A program made the position numbers and the translations under genes. The notes under the pieces were generated by a model. It was not told where the DNA came from and did not search any database. It saw only the letters and a program-made list of their open reading frames with translations. A stretch of 64,000 nt of DNA, from assembly GCF_021648885.1 (NCBI RefSeq), contig NZ_JAKJHZ010000002.1, positions 1 to 64,000 of the forward strand. Reading direction: 5' to 3'. Of this stretch, positions 33,971-42,934 are shown piece after piece; positions within the stretch are counted from its first letter, which is position 1, and each line of letters starts with the position of its first letter. Origin of the DNA: Nocardioides potassii. Lineage in GTDB: Bacteria > Actinomycetota > Actinomycetes > Propionibacteriales > Nocardioidaceae.

Positions 33971-35457
33971 GCAGTGTCGCCGGGGAACAGCACCGCCCGG
34001 CCCAGCGGATCGACCCCCGACACGTCGTCGAGCGGGAACATCGGCCGCTGGACCCTGGTGTGCCCGAGCCGGGCGAGGTCCTGGTCGACCCCGCCCGGGG
34101 TGAGCGCGAGCATCCAGTCGGCGGCCATGTCGAAGAGCTCTGGCTCGAGGTAGCCGATCTTCACCACCACGATGTCGGCGTGCCGCGGGTCGAGGCCGAG
34201 CCGGGTGAAGTCCTGCTCGAGGTGGTAGGGCCGGCGCCGCCGGGTCAGGACCACGTCGACGGCCGGTGTGCGCACGACCACCTCCAGGTTGTCCTCGCTC
34301 GGCACGACCGCCACGACCTCTCCCGAGACCTCCACCGGGGGTGCGGGCCGGTCGTCGACCCGCGCGCCGAGCGTGAGGCGCACGTCCGCCCCGACACCGG
34401 CCTCCTGGGCCGCCAGCGCTCCCATCGCGTCGGGGATGGAGGCGTAGATCGCTCGCTTGCCGCTCGTCGCCAGCTCCTCGCTGGCGAGCAGCCGGGCGAG
34501 GGTCCACGTGACGTCGCCCGCACCGCCGGCCGTCGGGTTGTCGCCCGAGTCGGAGACGAAGTAGGGCGCGACGGGCGAGGCGATGGCCGTCGCGAGCACC
34601 TCGTCGAAGCTCCCGGTCGGGGCGACGAAGCCGAACTCCTCGCGCCGCTCCCACAGCTCGGCCGCCAGGCCCGAGGCCGACGCCAGGGCCAGGTCGGCGT
34701 CGTCGCCGACGGCCATCACGACGGCGCAGTTGCGCGGCTCGTCGGCCCACGGGTAGCCGATCCAGATCCCCGCGTCGAGGATCCCGTCGAGCGCCTCGAT
34801 CTCGTGGACCCGCGCATAGAGGCTGCTCGCCGGCTCCTGCCGGGTGCTCGTCATCTCGCCGGGGAGCAGGATCGGCACGGGTACCCACGCCTTGGCCGGG
34901 CGCCGCCGGCCGGGCGGCAGGGCGAGCCGCTCGACCAGGGTGCGCGCGGCACGCTCCTTGGTCTCCAGCCAGTCGACGTGCGGCGCGGTGCGGTAGGTCG
35001 TCAGCAGGTCGACGGTCTCGGCGAGCCTGCGCGACACGTTGCCGTGGAGGTCCATGCCGCTGCTGATGAGGCAGTCGGCGCCCACCACGGCTCGTACGGC
35101 GGCGGCGAGGTCGCCCTCCATGTCGTCCATGCCGACGACGCTGGCCGCGCCGTGGATGTCGAGGACGAGACCGTCGAGCGGCGCCTGGCCGACCAGCGCG
35201 ACGAGGCCGGCGAGGATCTCGGCCCGCAGCTGGGCGTAGTCGTCGGCCGGGATGGCGCCACCCGCGATGCTCCGCGCCTGCAGCACCCCGCGCCACTCCG
35301 CACGGTCGGCCAGCGACCCGCCCTCGCGCCAGAACTCCCACGCGTCGAGCACCTCGCGACCACGCCGGGGTGCCAGCATGGCCGCCGTCGTCAGGGCGGG
35401 TGAGAACGTCGAGGCCTCGAGGCTGATGCCGCAGACGGCGATCCGGGGGAGGGGCAC
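33967..35457 (-). CDS. M81 family metallopeptidase (MlrC-like)
   Basis: 496-residue protein of the microcystinase-C/M81 family, zinc peptidases first studied in Sphingomonas. Visible blocks: ISLEASTFSPA near 10-20, GLVLDIHGAASVVGMDDMEGDL near 97, LISSGMDLHGNVSR near 130 (possible zinc residues His/Asp) and APYFVSDSGDNPTAGGAGD near 300. In soil actinobacteria this family is common and generally acts on small peptides or related amides; microcystin activity should not be assumed. It stands alone between cutC and the cold-shock gene. Confidence 0.88.
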   Translation of the reverse strand: MPLPRIAVCGISLEASTFSPALTTAAMLAPRRGREVLDAWEFWREGGSLADRAEWRGVLQARSIAGGAIPADDYAQLRAEILAGLVALVGQAPLDGLVLDIHGAASVVGMDDMEGDLAAAVRAVVGADCLISSGMDLHGNVSRRLAETVDLLTTYRTAPHVDWLETKERAARTLVERLALPPGRRRPAKAWVPVPILLPGEMTSTRQEPASSLYARVHEIEALDGILDAGIWIGYPWADEPRNCAVVMAVGDDADLALASASGLAAELWERREEFGFVAPTGSFDEVLATAIASPVAPYFVSDSGDNPTAGGAGDVTWTLARLLASEELATSGKRAIYASIPDAMGALAAQEAGVGADVRLTLGARVDDRPAPPVEVSGEVVAVVPSEDNLEVVVRTPAVDVVLTRRRRPYHLEQDFTRLGLDPRHADIVVVKIGYLEPELFDMAADWMLALTPGGVDQDLARLGHTRVQRPMFPLDDVSGVDPLGRAVLFPGDTA

Positions 35458-35539
35458 TCGTCGATGGTGTCAGGGTCCGCCGACACGGCGCCCGGCGGAC
35501 CCGTTGTCCCACTGTTCATCAACAGGGGGTCCGCGGACG

Positions 35540-35567
35540 GTGACGTCAGTCGATTTGTTGGTAGGGT
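35540..35567 (+). promoter_or_regulatory. Promoter of the cold-shock gene
   Basis: GTGACG (35540-35545), a 16-base spacer, and TAGGGT (35562-35567) match a housekeeping-type promoter. It would give a leader of about 170 bases before the cspA-type ATG, a length typical of cold-shock mRNAs with thermosensitive leaders. Prediction by pattern only. Confidence 0.45.
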
Positions 35568-35741
35568 TCGTGGTGCAACAGGTGCAAGTTCCAGCAGGTT
35601 GACGCCAGCGGAGTTTGTGATCCAACGGCGTTTCCCTCTTCGGGCCTTTCCAGCTTGTGAGTCGGAGCGACGTGTCACCGCACTTGGTGTGGAGTCGTCG
35701 AGGTGGCGGCTTCTCGTTCCGATAACAGGAGTACCGAGCAC

Positions 35742-35945
35742 ATGGCTCAAGGCACCGTGAAGTGGTTCAACGCCGAGAAGGGTTTCGGCTTCATTGCGCA
35801 GGAGGACGGCGGCGACGACGTCTTCGTGCACTACTCGGCCATCCAGACCAACGGCTACAAGTCGCTGGACGAGAACCAGAAGGTCGAGTTCGACGTCACC
35901 CAGGGCCCGAAGGGCCCGCAGGCGGAGAACGTCCGCCCGCTCTGA
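35742..35945 (+). CDS. Cold-shock protein (CspA family)
   Basis: 67-residue single OB-fold RNA chaperone. RNP1 (GFGFIA) at residues 14-19 and RNP2 (DVFVHYSAI) at 26-34 are intact. It starts [10 protein letters not shown], the standard family opening. It has a leader of about 170-280 bases and a strong terminator after the stop. It would bind single-stranded RNA and melt secondary structure on temperature drop or growth change. Confidence 0.97.
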   Translation: MAQGTVKWFNAEKGFGFIAQEDGGDDVFVHYSAIQTNGYKSLDENQKVEFDVTQGPKGPQAENVRPL

Positions 35946-35983
35946 TCGGCGGACGCTGGACTGCGTTCCAGATCTGACACAGC

Positions 35984-36028
35984 GGATCGGCCCCGTCCCC
36001 TTCGGGGGGTGGGGCCGATCCTGCTTTT
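35984..36028 (+). terminator. Terminator of the cold-shock gene
   Basis: 17-base stem (35984-36000 with 36005-36021), one mismatch, UUCG tetraloop, then TGCTTTT. A classic intrinsic terminator, 38 bases after the stop codon. Confidence 0.9.
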
Positions 36029-36161
36029 GGACGAAACTGTTCCGAGCAACACTGGAGTGAGGCGACACTGGTCCGATCGGGCCATGTCGTCGGAGAGTTC
36101 AGTCCGTCACAATTGACCCAGGCGCTTACAGTCGCACTACGAGGAGATGGAGGAGGGTGAC

Positions 36162-36332
36162 GTGCACGACCAGTTCGACGTGACCCTCGAGGACGGCGAC
36201 CTCCTCAACGAGGTCGAGCTCACGACCACGCTCATCATCGCCGCCAGCGAGTCCGAGGAGCACCTCTCCCAGGAGGAGATCGACACGCTCCTCGGCGTGG
36301 TCCCCCGGCCGCCCGACCCGCGCCGTCCGTGA
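36162..36332 (+). CDS. Small acidic hypothetical protein
   Basis: 56-residue protein with a strongly acidic composition (LEDGDLLNEVELTTT and SEEHLSQEEIDTLLG) and a proline-rich end. The GTG at 36162 has a good GAGGAGG ribosome site 6 bases upstream; the ATG at 36147 has none. The LSQEEIDTLLG segment resembles the helix of flagellar/FliM-type peptides but no family is assigned. It stands alone between the cold-shock terminator and the convergent gene. It may be a short regulatory protein. Confidence 0.55.
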   Translation: MHDQFDVTLEDGDLLNEVELTTTLIIAASESEEHLSQEEIDTLLGVVPRPPDPRRP

Positions 36333-36353
36333 CCCTGCTCGCGACCGCCGTGC

Positions 36354-37391
36354 TCAGCAGGTTGCGAACAGCACCGGACCGCTCGTGAGGTCCGAGAGGA
36401 CGTACGTCCCCTCCTCCGGCTCGAGGTCGAGGGTGATCTCGCGCCCGTCCGAGGAGGCCGCCTCGACCGAGAACCGGTCGGTGAAGTCACCGCCCTGACC
36501 GGGTGCCGGTCCGGCGGCGAGCTGGGCCCGCGCGTCCGCGTCGCCGGGGGCGTCGTCGGCGTCCTCGACCTGCATCACCGCCCGGAGGTCGCCCCCGGGC
36601 AGGACGCCCATCGCGAACCCCGTCAGGGGGTGCACGTCACCGGCGGCGGCGAGCAGCTGGTCGGCCTCGGCCTGGTCGTCCTCGTCGGCCTGGGCCATCG
36701 CCAGCCGCTCGCACACGTAGTCGCCGTCGTAGACAGCAGCAGCGACCGGCTCGCCGAGTGCTCGCACGACGGCGCGCATGTCGTCCGTCGCGCCGTCGTC
36801 AGCCTCCACGACCTGCTCGAGGTAGGGCGCCTGGTCGGAGGCCAGGACGACGCCGCGGTCGGCCAGCAGGACGAAGTGCTGGAGCTCGGGGGTGAGGGAC
36901 CCGACCCCGGCGACCACGTCCGGGCCGCCCACCCAGACGCCGTCGTCCTCGTCGGGCTCGGTCCACCCGGCGTCCGCGAGGCGGTCGGCGAGCTCGTCGA
37001 ACGACGTGCCCTCCCCGACGCCGAGGACCTCGACCGCGCCCCGGGTCGACTGCGCGAGCAGCTCCCACCGCAAGGACGCGGGGGAGAACCCGAGCTCGGT
37101 CTGCATCGTGGAGGCGGACGTGCCGAGGGCGGACATGGACGACAGGTCGGCGCCGAACGCCTCGGTCACGAAGGCGTCGACCTCCTCGCCGGACGACCGC
37201 GCGTCGACGTCCGCGCCGAGCTCGCGTCGTACGGCCCCCCAGTCCGTCCACGACACCCGGCTCGCATCCGCAGGGACGTAGCCCAGCGCCTCCTCGATGG
37301 GGGTGGTGGGTGCGAGCAGGCGCCACGCGACCAGGGCGCCGGCGACCACCACGAGCACGGCCGCGAGGGCGGCGACGGCACGACGCGGCAC
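36354..37391 (-). CDS. Membrane-anchored hypothetical protein (DUF3352-like)
   Basis: 345-residue protein with one N-terminal hydrophobic segment (residues 5-28) and a long extracellular part that is very acidic. Motifs such as PADASRVSWTDWGAVRREL near 45 and DRGVVLASDQAPYLEQVV near 180 recall DUF3352 substrate-binding-like proteins of actinobacteria, but function is unknown. I chose the GTG at 37391 because GGAGGAG lies 7 bases upstream. It is divergent from the Nudix/phosphatase gene 55 bases away. Confidence 0.75.
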   Translation of the reverse strand: MPRRAVAALAAVLVVVAGALVAWRLLAPTTPIEEALGYVPADASRVSWTDWGAVRRELGADVDARSSGEEVDAFVTEAFGADLSSMSALGTSASTMQTELGFSPASLRWELLAQSTRGAVEVLGVGEGTSFDELADRLADAGWTEPDEDDGVWVGGPDVVAGVGSLTPELQHFVLLADRGVVLASDQAPYLEQVVEADDGATDDMRAVVRALGEPVAAAVYDGDYVCERLAMAQADEDDQAEADQLLAAAGDVHPLTGFAMGVLPGGDLRAVMQVEDADDAPGDADARAQLAAGPAPGQGGDFTDRFSVEAASSDGREITLDLEPEEGTYVLSDLTSGPVLFATC

Positions 37392-37446
37392 GGTCTGTCT
37401 CCTCCGGTATCCACGTGGACGGCGGGCGGGTGTGAGACTACGGGGC

Positions 37447-38325
37447 ATGCCTATGGGTGAGCCCCGCGACGTGCGCGCCGCCGGTGCCGTGGTGACGCGC
37501 AAGGGTGGCTCGAAGGAACCGCAGGTGCTGCTGGTGCACCGGCCGAAGTACGACGACTGGTCCTTCCCCAAGGGCAAGCTCGATCCCGGCGAGCACGAGG
37601 TCACCGCCGCCGTGCGAGAGGTCGCGGAGGAGACCGGGCTCGACGTCCGGCTCGGCCCGCCGCTGACCTCCCAGCGCTACCGGATGCTCAGTGGCCGCTA
37701 CAAGCACGTCGACTACTGGACCGCGAAGGTCATCGGCAACGACGACGTCAGCCGCTACCGGCCCAACGACGAGATCGACGTCGTGGAGTGGGTGCCGTGG
37801 ACGGCCGCGACGACCCGGCTCACCTACCCCCACGACCGCGAGACCCTCGCCGAGGCCCGCCCGCTGCGACGTCGTACGCACGCGCTCGTCGTGCTGCGGC
37901 ACGCCAAGGCACGCTCGCGCGGAGGCTGGAAGAAGGACGACCGGCTGCGGCCGCTGGTCCAGCTCGGCGAGGCGCAGGCCGAGCGGCTGGTGCCGCTGCT
38001 GGCGGCCTTCGACGTGACCTCGGCGCACACCTCGTCGAGCACCCGCTGCGTGCAGACGGTGCGACCCTACGTCGACACGACCGGATGGCCCACCAAGCTC
38101 TACGACGAGCTCAGCGAGGAGGGTGCGAGCGTCGAGGGGGTGGTCGAGATCGTCGACGCGCTGCTCCACGGCTCGGAGAGCGTCGTGCTGTGCACGCACC
38201 GGCCCGTGCTGCCGACCGTCCTCGACGCCCTCGGTGTCCCCGACGCCGGTCTCGAGCCGGGGGCGATGCTGGTGGTGCACCACCGCAAGGGCCGGGTCGT
38301 CGCGACCGAGCTCCGCCGGGCCTGA
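37447..38325 (+). CDS. mutT1: Nudix hydrolase-histidine phosphatase fusion (MutT1-like)
   Basis: 292-residue two-domain enzyme. N-terminal Nudix box: FPKGKLDPGEHEVTAAVREVAEETG near 40-64 (split here by its key words GKLDPGE and REVAEETG). C-terminal phosphoglycerate-mutase-like domain starts VVLRHAKA near 151, with the second His in VLCTHRP near 252. Mycobacterial MutT1 has this fusion and clears oxidised nucleotides and diadenosine polyphosphates. In mycobacteria the gene lies beside ppk; here ppk is about 8 kb away in the same phosphate-related region. Confidence 0.9.
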   Translation: MPMGEPRDVRAAGAVVTRKGGSKEPQVLLVHRPKYDDWSFPKGKLDPGEHEVTAAVREVAEETGLDVRLGPPLTSQRYRMLSGRYKHVDYWTAKVIGNDDVSRYRPNDEIDVVEWVPWTAATTRLTYPHDRETLAEARPLRRRTHALVVLRHAKARSRGGWKKDDRLRPLVQLGEAQAERLVPLLAAFDVTSAHTSSSTRCVQTVRPYVDTTGWPTKLYDELSEEGASVEGVVEIVDALLHGSESVVLCTHRPVLPTVLDALGVPDAGLEPGAMLVVHHRKGRVVATELRRA

Positions 38326-38431
38326 CCCGGCCCCGATAGTCCCGCCTGAGCGCCGCCGTCAAGCGCCGACGACGGTGTTCATGTGATCGCCGTCTCTCGC
38401 CCGCGCGGGCGACGCCATCCGGTCCGGTCGA

Positions 38432-38453
38432 GTTCACGCTGCGTTCACCGACG
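38432..38453 (+). promoter_or_regulatory. PHO box (PhoP operator) before pstS
   Basis: Two direct repeats, GTTCACGCTGC and GTTCACCGACG, with an exact 11-base period, match the actinobacterial PhoP box 76 bases before the pstS ATG. A third GTTCAT half-site starts at 38377, exactly five 11-base turns upstream. Confidence 0.75.
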
Positions 38454-38528
38454 GCGCCGCGCTCGTTCTCCTGAGGTGCCTACCGTCACCGACGTCAGCA
38501 CTCATCAGACTCATCAGGAGCAACCGAA

Positions 38529-39653
38529 GTGAATCGCACTTCCTTCCGCAAGGCGCTCGCCCCCAGCGTGGCGGTCCTTGCCCTCTCGATCTCCCTCACC
38601 GCCTGCGGCGCCGGCAACGAGACCTCCGCCGGCAGCGACGACAGCGGCTCGAGCGAGACCTCGGGCGGCCTGTCCGGCGACCTCAACGGCGCCGGCGCCT
38701 CCTCGCAGGAGAAGGCCCAGGGTGCGTGGGCCACCGGCTTCCAGGGCATGAACGACGGCAACGTCACCGTGAACTACGACCCGGTCGGCTCGGGTGACGG
38801 CCGCACCAACTTCATCGAGGGCGGCGTCAGCTTCGCCGGCTCCGACTCCTACCTCAACGACGACGAGGGCGAGCTCAGCGCCGCCAAGGAGCGCTGCAAC
38901 GGCGAGGACCCGATCGAGGTCCCGGCCTACGTGTCGCCGATCGCCGTCGCGTTCAACCTCGAGGGCGTCGACTCGCTCAACCTCGACGCCGACACGATCG
39001 CGCAGATCTTCGACAACAAGATCACGACGTGGAACGACCCGGCCATCGCCGACCAGAACCCCGACGCCGACCTCCCGGACACCGCGATCACCCCGGTCCA
39101 CCGCTCGGACGACTCGGGCACCACGAAGAACTTCACCGACTACCTCGGCAAGGCCAGCAGCTCGTGGTCCTACGAGGCCGAGGACGCTTTCCCGGTCAAG
39201 GGCGGAGAGGCCGCCGAGGGCACCTCGGGCGTCGTGTCCGCCATCTCCGGCGGCGACGGCACGATCGGGTACGCCGACGAGTCCCAGGTCGGCGACCTGT
39301 CGGTCGTCAAGGTTTTGGTCGGCGAGGAGTACGTCGCCCCGTCGGCCGAGGGCGCCGCGCTGGTCGTCGAGTCGTCCCCGGCCGCCGAGGGCCGCGCCGA
39401 CGTCGACATGGCCGTCGACATCGACCGCACCACCACCGAGTCCGGCGCCTACCCGGTCGTCCTGCTGAGCTACCTCATCGCCTGCCAGACCTACGAGGAC
39501 CAGAACGAGGCCGACCTCGTGAAGGGCTACCTGTCCTACATCGTGTCCGACGAGGGCCAGCAGGCCGCCTCGGAGGAGGCCGGCTCCGCACCGCTGTCGT
39601 CCACGGTCGCCGAGAAGGCCCAGAGCATCGTCGGCGCCATCTCGGCCGGCTGA
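38529..39653 (+). CDS. pstS: Phosphate ABC transporter substrate-binding lipoprotein
   Basis: 374-residue high-affinity phosphate receptor. The signal peptide ends in lipobox LTAC (Cys near 26), so it is anchored to the outside of the membrane. Phosphate-contact regions: SSQEKAQGAW near 60, PVGSGDGRTNFIEG near 86, FAGSDSYLND near 102 and HRSDDSGTTKNFTDYL near 198-213. It is first in the pstSCAB operon, behind a PHO box, so it is induced by phosphate starvation. Confidence 0.96.
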   Translation: MNRTSFRKALAPSVAVLALSISLTACGAGNETSAGSDDSGSSETSGGLSGDLNGAGASSQEKAQGAWATGFQGMNDGNVTVNYDPVGSGDGRTNFIEGGVSFAGSDSYLNDDEGELSAAKERCNGEDPIEVPAYVSPIAVAFNLEGVDSLNLDADTIAQIFDNKITTWNDPAIADQNPDADLPDTAITPVHRSDDSGTTKNFTDYLGKASSSWSYEAEDAFPVKGGEAAEGTSGVVSAISGGDGTIGYADESQVGDLSVVKVLVGEEYVAPSAEGAALVVESSPAAEGRADVDMAVDIDRTTTESGAYPVVLLSYLIACQTYEDQNEADLVKGYLSYIVSDEGQQAASEEAGSAPLSSTVAEKAQSIVGAISAG

Positions 39654-39757
39654 TCCACCAGGTCCGGAGGTGACTCCGAACCGCCCAGCACCGCGTGCGG
39701 CGGACCGAGGTCTCGGTCCGCCGCACCGGCGCATGACACCACTGAATGAGGTAGCAC

Positions 39758-40699
39758 GTGGCAACCACCGTCGTTGCTGAGGACACCGGGCAGGGCAAGC
39801 CGCGCCTCGGTGACCGGGTCTTCTCCCGGCTCGCGCTCGTCGCAGGGATCGCGATCCTGGTCGCGCTCGCGGCCGTCTTCATCTTCCTGGCCATCGAGGG
39901 CGTCCCCGGCCTCGCCAAGCCCGCCGAGTTCTACGGGGAGGCGAGCAGCTTCTGGGGCTACGTCGCCCCGCTGCTGTTCGGCACGGTCCTCGCCGCGGTC
40001 ATCGCGCTCGTCGTCGCCGTACCGCTCTCCTGGGGGATCGCGCTGACGGTCAGCCACTACGCGCCCAAGCGGGTGGCGACGCCGATCGCCTACGTGATCG
40101 ACCTGCTCGCCGCCGTGCCGTCGGTCGTGTTCGGCCTGTGGGGCATCAGCGTGCTGGCGCCGCGGCTGAGCCCGGTCTACCAGTGGCTCGAGGAGCACGC
40201 GGGCTGGATCCCGTTCTTCGCGGGTCCGGCCTCGACCACCGGTCGGACGATCCTCACCGCCGGCATCGTGCTGGCGATCATGATCATCCCGATCATCACC
40301 GCGATCTCCCGCGAGGTCTTCTCGCAGACGCCGCGGCTGCACGAGGAGGCCGCCCTCGCCCTCGGCGCCACCCGCTGGGAGATGCTGCGGCTCGCGGTCT
40401 TCCCCTACGCACGCTCGGGGATGGTGTCCGCCGTGATGCTCGGGCTCGGCCGCGCGCTGGGCGAGACGATGGCGGTCGCGATGGTGCTCTCCGCCGGCGG
40501 CGGCATCTCGTTCAACCTGATCTCCAGCACCAACCCGGCCTCGATCGCGTCCAACATCGCGTCGAACTACAAGGAGGGCACGCCGGGCAAGATCCAGGTC
40601 CTCATCGCCACCGGCCTGGTCCTGTTCCTGGTCACCTTCCTGGTCAACTTCGCCGCCCGCTGGGTCGTCCAGCGCAGCGAGAGGAGGCTTGCTCGATGA
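39758..40699 (+). CDS. pstC: Phosphate ABC transporter permease PstC
   Basis: 313-residue inner-membrane permease with six hydrophobic helices. It has the ABC permease EAA-like loop LHEEAALALGATRWEMLRLAVFPYA near 205-229 (key words EEAALALGAT), which contacts the ATPase, and GRALGETMAVAMVL near 242. It starts with GTG 104 bases after pstS, and its stop overlaps the pstA start by 4 bases. It pairs with PstA to form the channel. Confidence 0.96.
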   Translation: MATTVVAEDTGQGKPRLGDRVFSRLALVAGIAILVALAAVFIFLAIEGVPGLAKPAEFYGEASSFWGYVAPLLFGTVLAAVIALVVAVPLSWGIALTVSHYAPKRVATPIAYVIDLLAAVPSVVFGLWGISVLAPRLSPVYQWLEEHAGWIPFFAGPASTTGRTILTAGIVLAIMIIPIITAISREVFSQTPRLHEEAALALGATRWEMLRLAVFPYARSGMVSAVMLGLGRALGETMAVAMVLSAGGGISFNLISSTNPASIASNIASNYKEGTPGKIQVLIATGLVLFLVTFLVNFAARWVVQRSERRLAR

Positions 40700-41787
40700 G
40701 TGTCACCACCGCTCCCACCCGCTCGGCGTCGCGGTCCGTGTCGTTCACGGCCGCCAAGCTGCCGCGCTTCGCGCCCGCCCTGGTCGCAGCCGTCTCGATC
40801 GCCGCGGCCGCCCTCCCGGTCCTCTTCCTGGGCTGGGGCCTCGTCGCGTGGGCGATCGTCGCCGGTCTCCTCCACCTGGTCGCGCTGCCGCTCTGGGCGC
40901 GCGTCGTCGAGGGGTCCCGGGGAGCCACCGACCGCTTGGTCACCGGCCTCGTCTGGGCCGCCTGCGTGATCGCCATCGTCCCGCTGGCCTCGCTGCTGTG
41001 GACCGTCGTCGACCGCGGCCTGCCGCGGATCAGCACGACCTTCCTCACCTACTCGATGTACCGCACCGACCTCGACCAGGAGGTCGGGATCTACCACGCG
41101 CTGATCGGCACCCTGCTGATCACGCTGTTCGCGGCGATCATCTCGGTGCCGATCGGGATCATGGCCGCGATCTACCTGATCGAGTACGGCAAGGGCAACC
41201 GCCTGGCGCGCTGGATCACCTTCCTCGTCGACGTGATGACCGGCATCCCGTCGATCGTCGCCGGCCTGTTCGCCTTCGCGCTGTTCATCCTCATCTTCGG
41301 CCCGTCGACCCGCGTCGGCATCGGCGGCTCGGTCGCGCTGTCGCTGCTGATGATCCCGATCGTGGTGCGCTCGACCGAGGAGATGCTGCGCCTCGTGCCC
41401 GACGAGCTGCGCGAGGCGTCGTACGCCCTCGGGGTGCCGAAGTGGCGCACCATCGTCAAGGTCGTGCTGCCGACCGCACTCGGCGGCATCGTCACCGGTG
41501 TCACGCTCGCCATCGCCCGCGTGGTCGGCGAGACGGCGCCGCTGCTGCTGATCGCCGGCCTGACCACGCGCACCAACTTCAACGTGTTCGCCGACCGCAT
41601 GACCACGCTGCCGGTGCTGATCTTCACGCAGAACGCCAACCCCGGCATCGCCGAGACGCCCGGCGGCATGCGCCCCGGGCTCGAGATCGCCTGGGGCGGT
41701 GCCCTGGTGCTGATCGTGATCGTGATGGTGCTGAACCTCGTGGCGCGCATCATCGGCAGGGTGTTCGCCCCCAAGACCGGCCACTGA
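40696..41787 (+). CDS. pstA: Phosphate ABC transporter permease PstA
   Basis: 363-residue permease with eight predicted hydrophobic segments, two more at the N-terminus than minimal PstA proteins. The EAA loop ELREASYALGVPKWRTIVKVVLP is near 236-258 (key words ELREASYALG), and ARVVGETAPLLL follows near 274. The start ATG overlaps the pstC stop. It forms the translocation path with PstC. Confidence 0.95.
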   Translation: MSVTTAPTRSASRSVSFTAAKLPRFAPALVAAVSIAAAALPVLFLGWGLVAWAIVAGLLHLVALPLWARVVEGSRGATDRLVTGLVWAACVIAIVPLASLLWTVVDRGLPRISTTFLTYSMYRTDLDQEVGIYHALIGTLLITLFAAIISVPIGIMAAIYLIEYGKGNRLARWITFLVDVMTGIPSIVAGLFAFALFILIFGPSTRVGIGGSVALSLLMIPIVVRSTEEMLRLVPDELREASYALGVPKWRTIVKVVLPTALGGIVTGVTLAIARVVGETAPLLLIAGLTTRTNFNVFADRMTTLPVLIFTQNANPGIAETPGGMRPGLEIAWGGALVLIVIVMVLNLVARIIGRVFAPKTGH

Positions 41788-41826
41788 GCCGGTTCCCGTT
41801 AGCAGAGACAAGAGAGACTCACCCCC

Positions 41827-42606
41827 ATGGCCAAGAGCATCACCGTCGACGACCTCGACATCTACTACGGCGACTTCCTCGCCGTGCAGGGCGTCAGCAT
41901 GACCGTCAAGGCGCGGTCGGTCACCGCCTTCATCGGCCCCTCGGGCTGCGGGAAGTCGACCTTCCTGCGCTCCCTCAACCGCATGCACGAGGTCATCCCG
42001 GGTGCCCGCGTGGAGGGCAAGGTGATGGTCGACGGCCAGTCGCTCTACGACAGCGCGGTCGACCCCGTCGCCGTACGGCGTCAGATCGGCATGGTCTTCC
42101 AGCGGCCGAACCCGTTCCCGACGATGTCGATCTACGACAACGTCCTGGCCGGGAACCGGCTCAACTCGAAGAAGATGGAGAAGTCCGAGGCCGACGACAT
42201 CGTCGAGCGCTCCCTCAAGGGCGCCAACCTCTGGAACGAGGTCAAGGACCGCCTCGGCAAGCCCGGCATGGGCCTCTCCGGTGGCCAGCAGCAGCGTCTC
42301 TGCATCGCCCGCGCGATCGCCGTCGAGCCGCAGGTCCTGCTGATGGACGAGCCGTGCTCGGCCCTCGACCCGATCTCGACCTCCGCGATCGAGGACCTCA
42401 TCCACGAGCTGAAGTCCGAGTACACGATCGTCATCGTCACCCACAACATGCAGCAGGCCGCCCGCGTCTCCGACGAGACCGGCTTCTTCAACCTCAAGGC
42501 CGCCGGCCAGCCCGGCCACCTGGTCGAGTTCAACTCGACCCAGAAGATGTTCGCCAACCCCGACAACGAGGCCACCGAGGCCTACATCTCCGGCCGCTTC
42601 GGCTGA
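41827..42606 (+). CDS. pstB: Phosphate ABC transporter ATP-binding protein
   Basis: 259-residue ATPase. Walker [10 protein letters not shown] is at residues 38-46; [15 protein letters not shown] near 151; Walker [13 protein letters not shown] near 173; and the switch His in [11 protein letters not shown] near 205. Last gene of the pst operon, 39 bases behind pstA. No phoU gene follows, unlike many bacteria. A strong palindrome begins 46 bases after the stop. Confidence 0.97.
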   Translation: MAKSITVDDLDIYYGDFLAVQGVSMTVKARSVTAFIGPSGCGKSTFLRSLNRMHEVIPGARVEGKVMVDGQSLYDSAVDPVAVRRQIGMVFQRPNPFPTMSIYDNVLAGNRLNSKKMEKSEADDIVERSLKGANLWNEVKDRLGKPGMGLSGGQQQRLCIARAIAVEPQVLLMDEPCSALDPISTSAIEDLIHELKSEYTIVIVTHNMQQAARVSDETGFFNLKAAGQPGHLVEFNSTQKMFANPDNEATEAYISGRFG

Positions 42607-42652
42607 CAGCCGCGCCGCCGGGCCCCCGCCGGTCCAGGGGCCGCCTTCTCGT

Positions 42653-42724
42653 GCTGGGTATCTAGGGACGTTCTGGTAGGCCGATCGGGGGTTTGGCCGA
42701 CCAGAACGTCCCTAGATACCCAGC
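42653..42724. repeat. TATCTAGGGACGTT palindrome, copy 1 (type D)
   Basis: Perfect 25-base arms beginning GCTGGGTATCTAGGGACGTT (42653-42677 and 42700-42724) around a 22-base centre. It lies after pstB. The same sequence recurs at 43941 and 52202, so this is a dispersed repeat, not just a hairpin. Confidence 0.9.
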
Positions 42725-42934
42725 GCGGGCGGTCGTCGGGACACGGAGTTGGCCATTGAGCGTCCACAGGTAGCCGACGGAGGGCTGTGCAGCGGCCGCT
42801 GTGGAGAGCGACAGCGTCCCCGCGACGTCGACAGCGACGCTCGTGCGGTGGATCGAGAAGCATGGACCGAGGGTGCGTGGCCGCTCACCGGGGTAGGGCC
42901 GCGCGAAGGCCTTCCGCCGGGTTTCGTGTGGCCG

